39,596 bases of DNA from assembly GCA_036675425.1 (NCBI GenBank), contig JAKFFB010000291.1, forward strand, positions 1-39,596, in the 5' to 3' direction. Below the pieces are notes generated by a model. The model was not told where the DNA came from. It saw nothing but the letters and a program-made list of their open reading frames with translations, and ran no database searches. The DNA comes from SCTD01 sp036675425. Its GTDB lineage: Bacteria > Actinomycetota > Actinomycetes > Mycobacteriales > SCTD01. This document shows positions 8,024 to 15,903 of the stretch, one piece after another; positions within the stretch are counted from its first letter, which is position 1, and every line of letters begins with the position of its first letter. The translations under genes and the position numbers were made by a program.

Positions 8024-8911
8024 GTGCGATCTCTGCGCCTCTCCTCCGTCGCCCTCGCGGCGGCGCTCTCCCTCACCCTGGCCGCGTGCGGCTCCGACGA
8101 CGACGGCGACGACGTCGCCACCCCGGACACCGACGCCAGCTTCGAGGCCGGAACCCGGATGGCCGAGCTGGCCGAGGCCGGCAAGATCACCGTCGGCACG
8201 AAGTTCGACCAGCCGCTGTTCGGCCAGAAGGGGCTGTCGGGCGACCCCGAGGGCTTCGACGTCGAGATCGCCAAGCTCATCGCGGCCAAGCTCGGCATCT
8301 CCGAGGACAACATCACCTTCGTCGAGTCGGTGTCCGCCAACCGCGAGCCCTTCCTCCAGCAGGGCAAGGTCGACATGGTCGTCGCGACCTACACGATGAA
8401 CGACAAGCGCGACAAGGTCGTCGACTTCGCCGGCCCGTACTTCCAGGCCGGCCAGGACATCCTGGTCGCCAAGGGCAACCCGAAGGGCATCACCAAGCCC
8501 GAGGACCTCAAGGGCAAGAAGACCTGCTCGGTGAGCGGCTCGACCCCGGCGGAGAACGTCCAGACCAAGTACGGCCTGACCACCGCCGAGCTCACCCTCT
8601 TCGACACCTACACCAAGTGCCGTGACGCGCTCGCCAACGGCCAGGTCGACGCCGTGACGACCGACAACGTCATCCTCGCCGGCTACGTCGAGGCCGCGCC
8701 CGACAAGTTCGAGCTGCTGGGCAAGCCGTTCACCGAGGAGCCCTACGGCATCGGCATCCCCGAGGGCCAGGAGGAGTTCTGCGACTGGATCAACGAGACC
8801 CTCGCCGAGGCCGCTGACGACGGCTCCTACGCCGCTGCGTTCGAGAAGACCGCGGGCACCGTCATCACCGACACCCCGGAGCTGCCGGAGCCCAAGGGCT
8901 GCGACGCGTAG
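8024..8911 (+). CDS. gluB: Glutamate-binding lipoprotein
   Basis: 295 aa from GTG 8024 with AAAGGAC upstream. The leader ends in a lipobox LTLAACGS, so Cys21 should be lipidated and anchor the protein outside the membrane. The mature protein is a family-3 solute-binding protein (SBP_bac_3): ITVGTKFDQPLFG near the first lobe, GFDVEIAKLIAAKLG, and DMVVATYTMNDKRDKVVDFAGPY in the hinge region, followed by the second lobe. It hands substrate to GluC-GluD. The gene lies 35 nt after gluA. Confidence 0.92.
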   Translation: MRSLRLSSVALAAALSLTLAACGSDDDGDDVATPDTDASFEAGTRMAELAEAGKITVGTKFDQPLFGQKGLSGDPEGFDVEIAKLIAAKLGISEDNITFVESVSANREPFLQQGKVDMVVATYTMNDKRDKVVDFAGPYFQAGQDILVAKGNPKGITKPEDLKGKKTCSVSGSTPAENVQTKYGLTTAELTLFDTYTKCRDALANGQVDAVTTDNVILAGYVEAAPDKFELLGKPFTEEPYGIGIPEGQEEFCDWINETLAEAADDGSYAAAFEKTAGTVITDTPELPEPKGCDA

Positions 8912-8944
8912 TCCTGCACGACTGACCGAAGGGCCGAACGGTAC

Positions 8945-9595
8945 GTGGACGCTGTCCTCGACAACCTCGACGTCTTCGTCGAGGGGTTCACGACCACGGT
9001 CACGCTGACGCTGCTGGCGGCGGTGGGGGCGCTCGTCCTGGGCACCCTCATCGCCGCCATGCGCGTCTCGCCGGTCCCGCCGCTGCGGTGGGCCGGGGCG
9101 ACGTACGTGACGCTCGTCCGGAACACCCCGCTCACGGTGGTGTTCTTCCTCGTCGTCTTCGGGCTGCCCGAGGTCGACGTGATCCTCAGCTTCTACCGCT
9201 TCGCGGTCGTGGCGCTCGCGCTCTACACCGCGGCCTTCGTCGCGGAGGCGGTCCGATCCGGCATCAACTCCGTCGCTGCCGGGCAGGCCGAGGCGTCCCG
9301 CTCGGTCGGCATGACCTTCGGCCAGACGCTGCGCCTGGTCGTGCTGCCGCAGGCGTTCACGAACATCATCCCGCCGCTGGCGAGCATCTTCATCGCGCTG
9401 CTGAAGAACACCTCGATCGCTTACGCGTTCGGGGTGTTCGAGGGGACCCAGGCGCTGAACCAGCTCATCAACGCGAACGGCTCCGACGTCATCGCGCTGC
9501 TGCTCGCCGCGGCGGCCGTCTACCTCGTCCTGGCTCTGATCTCGAGCGCGCTCTTCGGCCTGCTCGAGCGCGCCGTCCGGCCGGCCGAGCGATGA
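8945..9595 (+). CDS. gluC: Glutamate ABC transporter permease GluC
   Basis: 216 aa from GTG 8945. Polar amino acid permease of the HisM/GlnP family with about five membrane segments. The cytoplasmic EAA loop is clear: GQAEASRSVGMTFGQTLRLVVLPQAF at about residues 115-140, the contact point for the ATPase. The N-terminus carries the family's typical FTTTVTLTLLAAVGALVLG segment. Its stop overlaps the gluD start in ATGA, indicating coupled translation of the two permeases. Confidence 0.92.
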   Translation: MDAVLDNLDVFVEGFTTTVTLTLLAAVGALVLGTLIAAMRVSPVPPLRWAGATYVTLVRNTPLTVVFFLVVFGLPEVDVILSFYRFAVVALALYTAAFVAEAVRSGINSVAAGQAEASRSVGMTFGQTLRLVVLPQAFTNIIPPLASIFIALLKNTSIAYAFGVFEGTQALNQLINANGSDVIALLLAAAAVYLVLALISSALFGLLERAVRPAER

Positions 9596-10458
9596 CCACT
9601 CCCGTCCTCTACGACGTCCAGGGCCCGAAGGCCCGCCGCCGCGTGCTCATCGCGAGCGTCGTCGGCGGCCTGCTGGTGCTCGGCCTGCTGCTCCTCGCCG
9701 GGCAGCGCCTCGCGGCCAACGAGCAGCTCGAGTACGCGAAGTACGAGCCCTTCTTCACCGAGCCGCAGCTCTACGAGCGCCTGCTCGACGGCCTGGTCAA
9801 CACGCTGAAGGCCGCGGCGTACGCCCTGGTGCTCGCGACCGTCCTCGGCATCCTGCTGGCCTTCGGCCGGCTGTCGCACCTGTGGTTCATCCGGCTGCCG
9901 TCGATCGCGGTCGTGGAGTTCTTCCGTGGTGTGCCGCTGCTGCTGCTGATCTTCTTCTTCTACCTGGCCTTCCCGCTCGCGTTCGGCATCGAGCTGCCGG
10001 CGCTGTGGTCGCTGGTCCTCGGCCTGACGCTCTACAACGGCGCGGTCATCGCCGAGATCGTCCGCGCCGGGGTGCTGTCGATCCCGAAGGGGCAGACGGA
10101 GGCGTCGTACGCGATGGGGCTGAGCCGCGGGCAGACCCTGCGGCTGGTCCTGCTCCCGCAGGCGATCCGGGTGATGCTGCCGGCGCTGATCAGCCAGCTG
10201 GTGGTCCTGCTCAAGGACACCTCGCTCGGCTTCGTCATCGGCTTCGAGGAGCTGCTGCGCACCGGTGGGCAGCTGGTGCAGGTGCTCGACAACCCGATCC
10301 AGCTCTACGTCGCCATCGCGCTGGTCTACATCGTCATCAACTACGCGCTGTCGCTGGTCGCGCGCTGGGTCGAGAGCCGACAGCGGCACCGGACCGGCGA
10401 TGCCCTGGCCGTGGCGCCACCGACGGAGGCCGGCATCGGCCAGGGCGGCACCCCCTGA
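9592..10458 (+). CDS. gluD: Glutamate ABC transporter permease GluD
   Basis: 288 aa. Second permease of the importer, longer than GluC through an N-terminal cytoplasmic stretch and an extra membrane segment (about residues 18-36, VLIASVVGGLLVLGLLLL). The EAA loop GQTEASYAMGLSRGQTLRLV is present, and the membrane core resembles GluC. ATG 9592 overlaps the gluC stop. The C-terminal tail is cytoplasmic and its stop overlaps the presumed CTG start of miaA, placing the tRNA gene in the transporter transcript. Confidence 0.92.
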   Translation: MTTPVLYDVQGPKARRRVLIASVVGGLLVLGLLLLAGQRLAANEQLEYAKYEPFFTEPQLYERLLDGLVNTLKAAAYALVLATVLGILLAFGRLSHLWFIRLPSIAVVEFFRGVPLLLLIFFFYLAFPLAFGIELPALWSLVLGLTLYNGAVIAEIVRAGVLSIPKGQTEASYAMGLSRGQTLRLVLLPQAIRVMLPALISQLVVLLKDTSLGFVIGFEELLRTGGQLVQVLDNPIQLYVAIALVYIVINYALSLVARWVESRQRHRTGDALAVAPPTEAGIGQGGTP

Positions 10459-11345
10459 CCCGTCGGGTCCTCGCCGTGGTCGGGCCCACCGCCGCCGGCA
10501 AGTCCGACCTCGGCATCGCGATCGCGCAAGCGGTCGGCGGCGAGGTCGTCAACGCCGACTCGATGCAGCTCTACCGCGGCATGGACATCGGCACGGCCAA
10601 GCTCGCGGTCGAGGCGCGCGGCGGAGTGCCGCACCACCTGCTCGACGTCTGGCCGGTGACCCGCACCGCGACCGCCGCCGACTACCAGCAGCTCTGCCGC
10701 GAGGTCGTCGACGACCTGCTGGCCCGTGGCGTCACGCCGGTGCTCGTCGGCGGGTCCGGGCTCTACCTGCGGGCAGCCCTCGACGACCTGGCCTTCCCCG
10801 GGACCGATCCCGTGCTGCGGGCCGAGCTGGAGGCCGAGCTCGAGCGGGACGGCCCGCTCGCCCTGCACGCCCGCCTCGCGGCGCTCGACCCGGCGGCCGC
10901 CACGCGGATGGAGCCGAGCAACGGACGCCGCGTCGTACGCGCCCTCGAGGTGGTCCTGCTGACCGGCTCCATGCCGGGGGAGATGACGTCGTACGGCGAG
11001 CACTACCCGACGACCTACGTCGGGGTGGACCGCACCGACCTGGCCGAGCGGATCGCGGTGCGGGTCGACCGGATGTGGGAGCACGGCCTGGTGGACGAGG
11101 TGCGCCGGCTCGAGGGCGAGGGGCTGCGCGAGGGGGTGACGGCCTCCCGGGCGCTCGGCTACGCCCAGGTGCTCGGCCTGCTGGACGGCCGCTGGGACGA
11201 GGCGCACGCCCGCGAGCTCACCGTCGTGGCGACCCGCCGGTTCGCCCGCCGGCAGCGGGCGTGGTTCCGGCGGGACCCCCGCGTGACGTGGCTCGACGGC
11301 GGCTCGGACAGCCTCGTCGACGACGCGCTCGCCGCCCTCCGTTGA
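10455..11345 (+). CDS. miaA: tRNA dimethylallyltransferase MiaA, apparent CTG start
   Basis: 296 aa. Transfers the dimethylallyl group to A37 of tRNA; MiaB then methylthiolates the product. The P-loop GPTAAGKSD is at residues 10-18, followed by NADSMQLYRGMDIGTAK and the PHHLLDV segment, all family hallmarks; the tRNA-binding C-terminal part (RRFARRQRAWFRRDP) is intact. The expected N-terminus RRVLAVVG is preceded in frame only by CTG at 10455, which overlaps the gluD stop as CTGA. The next usable start, GTG 10476, would remove the first beta strand. A CTG start coupled to gluD is therefore the best reading; a base error near the start is the alternative. Confidence 0.9.
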   Translation: MTRRVLAVVGPTAAGKSDLGIAIAQAVGGEVVNADSMQLYRGMDIGTAKLAVEARGGVPHHLLDVWPVTRTATAADYQQLCREVVDDLLARGVTPVLVGGSGLYLRAALDDLAFPGTDPVLRAELEAELERDGPLALHARLAALDPAAATRMEPSNGRRVVRALEVVLLTGSMPGEMTSYGEHYPTTYVGVDRTDLAERIAVRVDRMWEHGLVDEVRRLEGEGLREGVTASRALGYAQVLGLLDGRWDEAHARELTVVATRRFARRQRAWFRRDPRVTWLDGGSDSLVDDALAALR

Positions 11346-11412
11346 TCATCCGCAGCATCGCCGTCCACAGCGGGCTCACGGGGCGCTGAGGGCGGGGATC
11401 CTGCGGATGATC
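11343..11412. repeat. Intergenic palindromic element, copy A
   Basis: TGATCATCCGCAG (11343-11355) and CTGCGGATGATCA (11400-11412) form a perfect 13-bp inverted repeat around a 44-nt loop, starting at the miaA stop codon. The inner 3' part GCGCTGAG-N5-GGATCC-TGCGGAT is shared with the repeats at 20511 and 20716. It may act as a terminator for the glu-miaA transcript. Confidence 0.65.
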
Positions 11413-11467
11413 AGCGGGAATGGGCCAGCAGCAGGAGTCCCGCGTCCCGACGTCGAAGCCTCCCGGC

Positions 11468-13375
11468 ATGCGCACCCGGATCGCCCTCGCCGCTGCCACC
11501 GCCCTGCTGCTGCCGCTCGCCGGCACCGCGCTCGGCCACGGCGACGCCCACCCCGTGGCGTCGACCGTCAACGGCACCTCCACCGGCCCCGCGAAGAGCG
11601 TCGCCGCCCAGCCCGGCACGGTCAGCAGCAAGAAGCTGCCCGACATGAACACGCTCGACCCGGTGCGCTACAGCCTCAAGGACGCGATCGTCGAGGGCGT
11701 CGAGGTGCCGAGCCGCAACGGGATCGACACGATCTGGGTCGACATCATCCGGCCGAAGACCAAGGCCGGCGTGAAGCTGCCGGTGATCATGGACGCCTCG
11801 CCGTACTTCAACACCCTCGGCCGCGGCTGGGAGGGGCACTGCAAGACGCCCACCACCGGGCTGTCCACCCCGACCGGCACCCCGGGGCTCGGCTGCACCA
11901 AGCAGTCGCCGTTCCCGGAGCACTACGACGACTACTTCGTCCCGCGCGGCTACGCCGTCGCGCTGATGGACCTGCGCGGCACCCGCAACACCAGCGGCTG
12001 CCAGACCTACGGCGACCGCGACGAGGTCTACGACGCCGTCGACGTCGTCGACTGGCTGGTCGAGCAGCCGTGGAGCAACGGCAAGGTCGGTCTGACCGGC
12101 GGCTCCTACGACGGCACGATCGCGACCGGTGTGGCCGTCGAGCAGCCGATCAGCGGCAAGCACAAGGACGCCGTCGGCGCCGTGATCCCGATCCGCGCGA
12201 TCGACCGCTGGTACGACTACCACTTCCTCAACGGCGTCGCGTCCAGCGGGCACGCGGCGACCCCGGCGCTGTTCACGACCGCGCTCGCCGCGGCCGACAA
12301 CCCCAACTCAGGGACGCCCCGGGGCGGGGTCGCCGCGGTGCAGCGCAAGGGCTGCATCGCGACCTTCGGCCAGGCGACCAACGCCGGCTACGCGCCCGTC
12401 TACCAGGAGGCGAACAACGACTTCTGGACCGAGCGCGACTTCGCCAAGGACGCCGCGGGCACCCGGACCGCCTTCTTCCTCATGCACGGCCTCTACGACT
12501 TCAACGTCAAGACCAACAACGTCGGCCAGCTCTGGACCGCGCTGCCCAAGAAGGCGCCGAAGAAGATGTGGCTGATGAACGGCGACCACGTCGACCCCGA
12601 CGTGCCGGACGCCGAGACGGCCCAGGCCGGCGGGCACTTCCTGCCCTTCACCTTCCAGCAGGCCTACCGCACCGCGACGCACCGCTGGTGGGCGCAGTTC
12701 CTCAAGGGCCTGCCGGCCGGGGCGCTCGACACCCCGACCGTCGAGGTCCAGGGCGACGACGGGACGTGGCTCGGCAGCCGGGTCTGGCCGATCCCGAGCA
12801 AGGACTCCGTGCTGCACCTGACGTCCGACGGCAAGGCCACGCCCGGGGCGCCCGCGGCGAGCACCGTGTCCTGGTACGACGGCCAGGTCGTGCGCTCCTC
12901 GCCGGCCAGCCAGTCCTTCGTGACCGCGCCGGTGAAGAAGGCCACGCGCCTGTCCGGTCAGGTCGTCTTCGACCTCGTCTACGGCCTGGGCGGTCCCGAT
13001 ACCACGATCGCCGTGCGGATCGACGACCTGCCGCCGGGCGTGGACGACGACGCCCCGGTCGGCGACCCGATCCTCGACGGACCGCCGGAGGACGTGTTCA
13101 CCGTGTCGTACGGCTGGGCTCGTGCGGCGTACCGCAGCACCATCGAGCCGCGCGGCATCTCGACGCCGCACGGGCCGGAGCCGGTGATGCCGGGCGAGAC
13201 CGTCCGGACCGCCTTCGGGTCGCTGCCGCTCGACTTCGTCGTCCGTCCCGGGCACCGGCTGCGCTTCACCTTCTCCGCGTCCGACGGCGGGACCGTCGCG
13301 GCGATGACCGGTGGCAACGTCACGCTGCAGCTGGGCAAGGGCCTGTCGACCGTGCGGCTGCCGATCGGCCGTTAG
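11468..13375 (+). CDS. Secreted CocE/NonD or X-Pro dipeptidyl-peptidase S15 family hydrolase
   Basis: 635 aa from ATG 11468 (an ATG at 11420 would add 16 residues before the signal peptide; neither has a clear Shine-Dalgarno). The leader MRTRIALAAATALLLPLAGTALG is a Sec signal. The alpha/beta-hydrolase domain carries the nucleophile Ser213 in GGSYDGT, acid Asp344 in HGLYDFNV and His374 in NGDHVDP. The C-terminal part (from about residue 400) is the jelly-roll S15 C-terminal domain. Such enzymes cleave X-Pro dipeptides or acyl esters; the sequence does not tell which. It is flanked by element A upstream and a hairpin downstream, so it is likely monocistronic. Confidence 0.85.
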   Translation: MRTRIALAAATALLLPLAGTALGHGDAHPVASTVNGTSTGPAKSVAAQPGTVSSKKLPDMNTLDPVRYSLKDAIVEGVEVPSRNGIDTIWVDIIRPKTKAGVKLPVIMDASPYFNTLGRGWEGHCKTPTTGLSTPTGTPGLGCTKQSPFPEHYDDYFVPRGYAVALMDLRGTRNTSGCQTYGDRDEVYDAVDVVDWLVEQPWSNGKVGLTGGSYDGTIATGVAVEQPISGKHKDAVGAVIPIRAIDRWYDYHFLNGVASSGHAATPALFTTALAAADNPNSGTPRGGVAAVQRKGCIATFGQATNAGYAPVYQEANNDFWTERDFAKDAAGTRTAFFLMHGLYDFNVKTNNVGQLWTALPKKAPKKMWLMNGDHVDPDVPDAETAQAGGHFLPFTFQQAYRTATHRWWAQFLKGLPAGALDTPTVEVQGDDGTWLGSRVWPIPSKDSVLHLTSDGKATPGAPAASTVSWYDGQVVRSSPASQSFVTAPVKKATRLSGQVVFDLVYGLGGPDTTIAVRIDDLPPGVDDDAPVGDPILDGPPEDVFTVSYGWARAAYRSTIEPRGISTPHGPEPVMPGETVRTAFGSLPLDFVVRPGHRLRFTFSASDGGTVAAMTGGNVTLQLGKGLSTVRLPIGR

Positions 13376-13379
13376 CCCG

Positions 13380-13407
13380 CGCCGCTGGGTCGGAATGACC
13401 AGCGGCG
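13380..13407 (+). terminator. Hairpin after the CocE-like gene
   Basis: CGCCGCTGG (13380-13388) and CCAGCGGCG (13399-13407) form a perfect 9-bp stem with a 10-nt loop, beginning five bases after the stop codon. No U-tract. Probable intrinsic terminator. Confidence 0.55.
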
Positions 13408-13455
13408 GACTCCTCCCGATTGACCATGGGTCGAAAGGCCCGGCGGGCGGACGAT

Positions 13456-14310
13456 ATGTCCATGTCCACCCTCCGCCGCTCCACCGTGACGCTCGACTCG
13501 CTGCCCGCGCTGCACCGCAGCGTGAAGGACGGCTCGCTCGAGCTGCTCTACCAGCCCGAGATCGACCTCGCGACCGGCGCCATCGTCGCGATGGAGGGGC
13601 TGCTGCGCTGGCACCACGAGGCCCTGGGCATGCTCCCGCCCCCCGCCTTCCTCGGCCTGGCCGACGTCAGCGGCGAGATCATCCCGATCGGCGAGTGGGT
13701 GCTGCGCGCCGGTGCGGCCGAGGCGCAGCGCTGGGCGAGCATCCCCGGCCCGACCCGCCGGCTCTGGCTGAACATCAGCGGCGCCGAGCTGGTCGCCGAC
13801 GGCTTCGTCGACCTGGTCGCGGAGGTCGTCACCTCCCACGGGCTGCCCGACGGCGCCCTCGGCCTGGAGGTCCCCGAGACCGTCATCGTCGGCCTCGGCG
13901 CGAGCGCGACCCCGCTGCTCCGCGAGCTGGGGAACGCCGGCGTGGCCCTGGCCATCGACGACTTCAGCAGCTTCTACGCGACCCTCGGCGCCATCGAGGT
14001 GCTGCCGATCGACGCGGTGAAGCTGGCGCACCGCTACGTCCGGGGCGTCGGCGAGCTGGTCGGTCCGGACGGCAGCGGCGACCCGCTGGTGTCCGCCGTC
14101 ATCGAGCAGGCGCATGCCCGCGGCCTCTACGTCGTCGCCGAGGGCGTCGAGACGTGGGGCGAGGCGGCCCGGCTGACCGAGCTGGGCTGCGACCGGGCGC
14201 ACGGATGGCTGTTCGAGAGCGCGCAGCGGGCCGACAAGGCGCGCTGGCTGCTCGAGCACGGCAAGGGCTGGCCGCCGCGCCACCTCCCGACGCCGCGAGC
14301 GGGGAGCTGA
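13456..14310 (+). CDS. Divergent EAL-domain protein (c-di-GMP phosphodiesterase-like)
   Basis: 284 aa from ATG 13456 (an earlier ATG at 13426 is possible). A stand-alone EAL domain, with no GGDEF, PAS or membrane part. The signature reads EGL (47-49) instead of EAL, but its Glu is kept. Other metal or catalytic residues are present: Asn in LNIS, Glu in LEVPE, both Asp in IDDF, Lys in VKLAH and Glu in AEGVE. Two changes stand out: loop 6, normally DFGTGYSS, reads DFSSFYAT, and the late GCDxxQG motif has His for Gln. It could be a weak phosphodiesterase or a c-di-GMP or protein-binding sensor. It ends 18 nt before dapF. Confidence 0.8.
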   Translation: MSMSTLRRSTVTLDSLPALHRSVKDGSLELLYQPEIDLATGAIVAMEGLLRWHHEALGMLPPPAFLGLADVSGEIIPIGEWVLRAGAAEAQRWASIPGPTRRLWLNISGAELVADGFVDLVAEVVTSHGLPDGALGLEVPETVIVGLGASATPLLRELGNAGVALAIDDFSSFYATLGAIEVLPIDAVKLAHRYVRGVGELVGPDGSGDPLVSAVIEQAHARGLYVVAEGVETWGEAARLTELGCDRAHGWLFESAQRADKARWLLEHGKGWPPRHLPTPRAGS

Positions 14311-14316
14311 TCCCCG

Positions 14317-14322
14317 TACTCT
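14317..14322 (+). promoter_or_regulatory. Predicted -10 box for leaderless dapF transcript
   Basis: TACTCT is followed by six bases and then the GTG start at 14329, with no Shine-Dalgarno in between. This matches the leaderless promoter pattern common in actinobacteria. Confidence 0.45.
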
Positions 14323-14328
14323 CGGAGC

Positions 14329-15123
14329 GTGCGCTTCCTCAAGGGGCACGGCACCGAGAACGACTTCGTGGTGCTGCCCGACCCTGACGGCGAGATCGCG
14401 CTGACCCCTGAGCTGGTCGTGCGGCTGTGCGACCGGCGGGCCGGGATCGGCGGCGACGGCGTGCTGCGCGTGGTGCGGTCGGCGGCGACGCCCGACGCCG
14501 CCGAGTGGGCCGGCGAGACCGAGTGGTTCATGGACTACCGCAACGCCGACGGGTCGGTCGCGGAGATGTGCGGCAACGGCGTGCGGGTCTACGCGCGCTA
14601 CCTCGTGTCGGCCGGCCTCGCGCAGCCCGGCCACCTGCGCCTGGCGACCCGCGGCGGCATCAAGGAGGTCGACGTCCCGGCGACCGGTGACGTCAGCGTC
14701 GACATGGGACCGGCGGTCGTCGGCGACCCGGTCGACGTCGACGGCACCTCCGCGACCTTCGTCGACATGGGCAACCCGCACGCCGTCGTCCCGGTCGCCT
14801 CCGTCGACGGGCTGGGCGAGCTGAAGACCTCGCGGCTGGACCTGAACGTGGAGTACGTCGAGGACGTCTCGCCGACGGCGATCCGGATGCGCGTGCACGA
14901 GCGGGGCGTCGGGGAGACGCGCAGCTGCGGCACGGGAGCCTGCGCCGCCGTCGTCGCCACCGCGCTGCGCACGGGCACGCCGCGGGGCACCGCGTACGAC
15001 GTCGAGGTCCCTGGCGGTCACCTGACCGTCACCTGGCGCGAGGACGGACACACGGTGCTCACCGGCCCGGCCGTCCTGCTGGCAGAAGGAGTGGTGGACG
15101 ACACGTGGCTGACGACGGCCTGA
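14329..15123 (+). CDS. dapF: Diaminopimelate epimerase
   Basis: 264 aa from GTG 14329, slightly shorter than the usual 275-290. Interconverts LL- and meso-diaminopimelate for lysine and peptidoglycan synthesis in the cytosol. The PLP-independent two-base mechanism needs two cysteines: C81 in AEMCGNGVR and C200 in ETRSCGTGAC, both present. The N-terminus FLKGHGTENDFVV and the DMGNPHAVV motif are typical. The last 19 nt overlap the start of the SCO6745-family gene in another frame, so the two are probably translated together. Confidence 0.95.
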   Translation: MRFLKGHGTENDFVVLPDPDGEIALTPELVVRLCDRRAGIGGDGVLRVVRSAATPDAAEWAGETEWFMDYRNADGSVAEMCGNGVRVYARYLVSAGLAQPGHLRLATRGGIKEVDVPATGDVSVDMGPAVVGDPVDVDGTSATFVDMGNPHAVVPVASVDGLGELKTSRLDLNVEYVEDVSPTAIRMRVHERGVGETRSCGTGACAAVVATALRTGTPRGTAYDVEVPGGHLTVTWREDGHTVLTGPAVLLAEGVVDDTWLTTA

Positions 15124-15845
15124 CCTCGGCGGAGGCGGCAGCAGCGCTGAAGAAGCCCGTGGGCGACTGGGGCTTCGGCTGGATGAGCGACGCCGCGGTG
15201 CGCGACCGCGGCAAGGCCGAGCTCGGCCTGCGCGGCCGCCCGCTCTACCACCTCGGCCGGGCCGGCGCGATGGGCGACGTGCCGGTCGACGTGGTCGTCG
15301 CGGCAGAGGCGTTCTTCCCCGCCGACGTGGTCCGCGCGGCGTGGGTCGACGGCCGCAACGGCGTCGACCCGATGGACGCGGCGCTGTTCTACTCCGCGCG
15401 CTGCAGCGACGTCTTCCGCTCGTCGTACGGCGACCGGCCCGGGCTGGAGCGGCTCGCGGAGCTGCTCGCGACGGTGGTGGACGGCGCCTCGGCGCTCGGC
15501 GCACCGCTGTTCGCCGCCTGGCGCGCGCTGCCGCGACCGGAGGACGCCGCCGGTCGGGTGGGACTGCTGCTCAACGTGCTGCGCGAGCACCGCGGGTCCG
15601 TGCACGCCGCGGCCGTCGCGGCGATGGGCCTCGGCCCGCTCGAGGCGATCATGGCCGGCGCCTACGGCGAGAGCAACGCGCGCTTCTTCGAGTGGCCGGA
15701 GCCCTACCCGGACCCGGCGCCCTTCCGGGAGCGGTGGGCCGCCGCCGAGGAGCTGACCAGCGCCGCGGCCGCAGCGGCGTACGACTCCCTGTCAGCGGCG
15801 GAGCGCGCCGAGCTGGTGGAGCTCGTCCGGGCGACGCTCGGCTGA
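15105..15845 (+). CDS. SCO6745-family protein
   Basis: 246 aa from GTG 15105, inside the end of dapF. The pattern LGRAGAMGDVPVDVVVAAEAFF, then WVDGRNGVDPMDAALF, then LLLNVLREHRGSVHAAAVAAMGLGPLEAIMA follows what I recall of the actinobacterial SCO6745 family, a largely helical cytosolic family of unknown function. The conserved LREHRGxxHxAA stretch with its His is the likely functional core. No signal peptide or membrane segment. Family identity comes from pattern memory, not a search. Coupling to dapF is by overlap only and does not prove a role in lysine synthesis. Confidence 0.7.
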   Translation: MADDGLTSAEAAAALKKPVGDWGFGWMSDAAVRDRGKAELGLRGRPLYHLGRAGAMGDVPVDVVVAAEAFFPADVVRAAWVDGRNGVDPMDAALFYSARCSDVFRSSYGDRPGLERLAELLATVVDGASALGAPLFAAWRALPRPEDAAGRVGLLLNVLREHRGSVHAAAVAAMGLGPLEAIMAGAYGESNARFFEWPEPYPDPAPFRERWAAAEELTSAAAAAAYDSLSAAERAELVELVRATLG

Positions 15846-15903
15846 GGCGCGCGGCGGCGGTCTGCGCCGTAGTCTCCTGGGCACTTGCCGAAGGAGACCC
15901 CTC

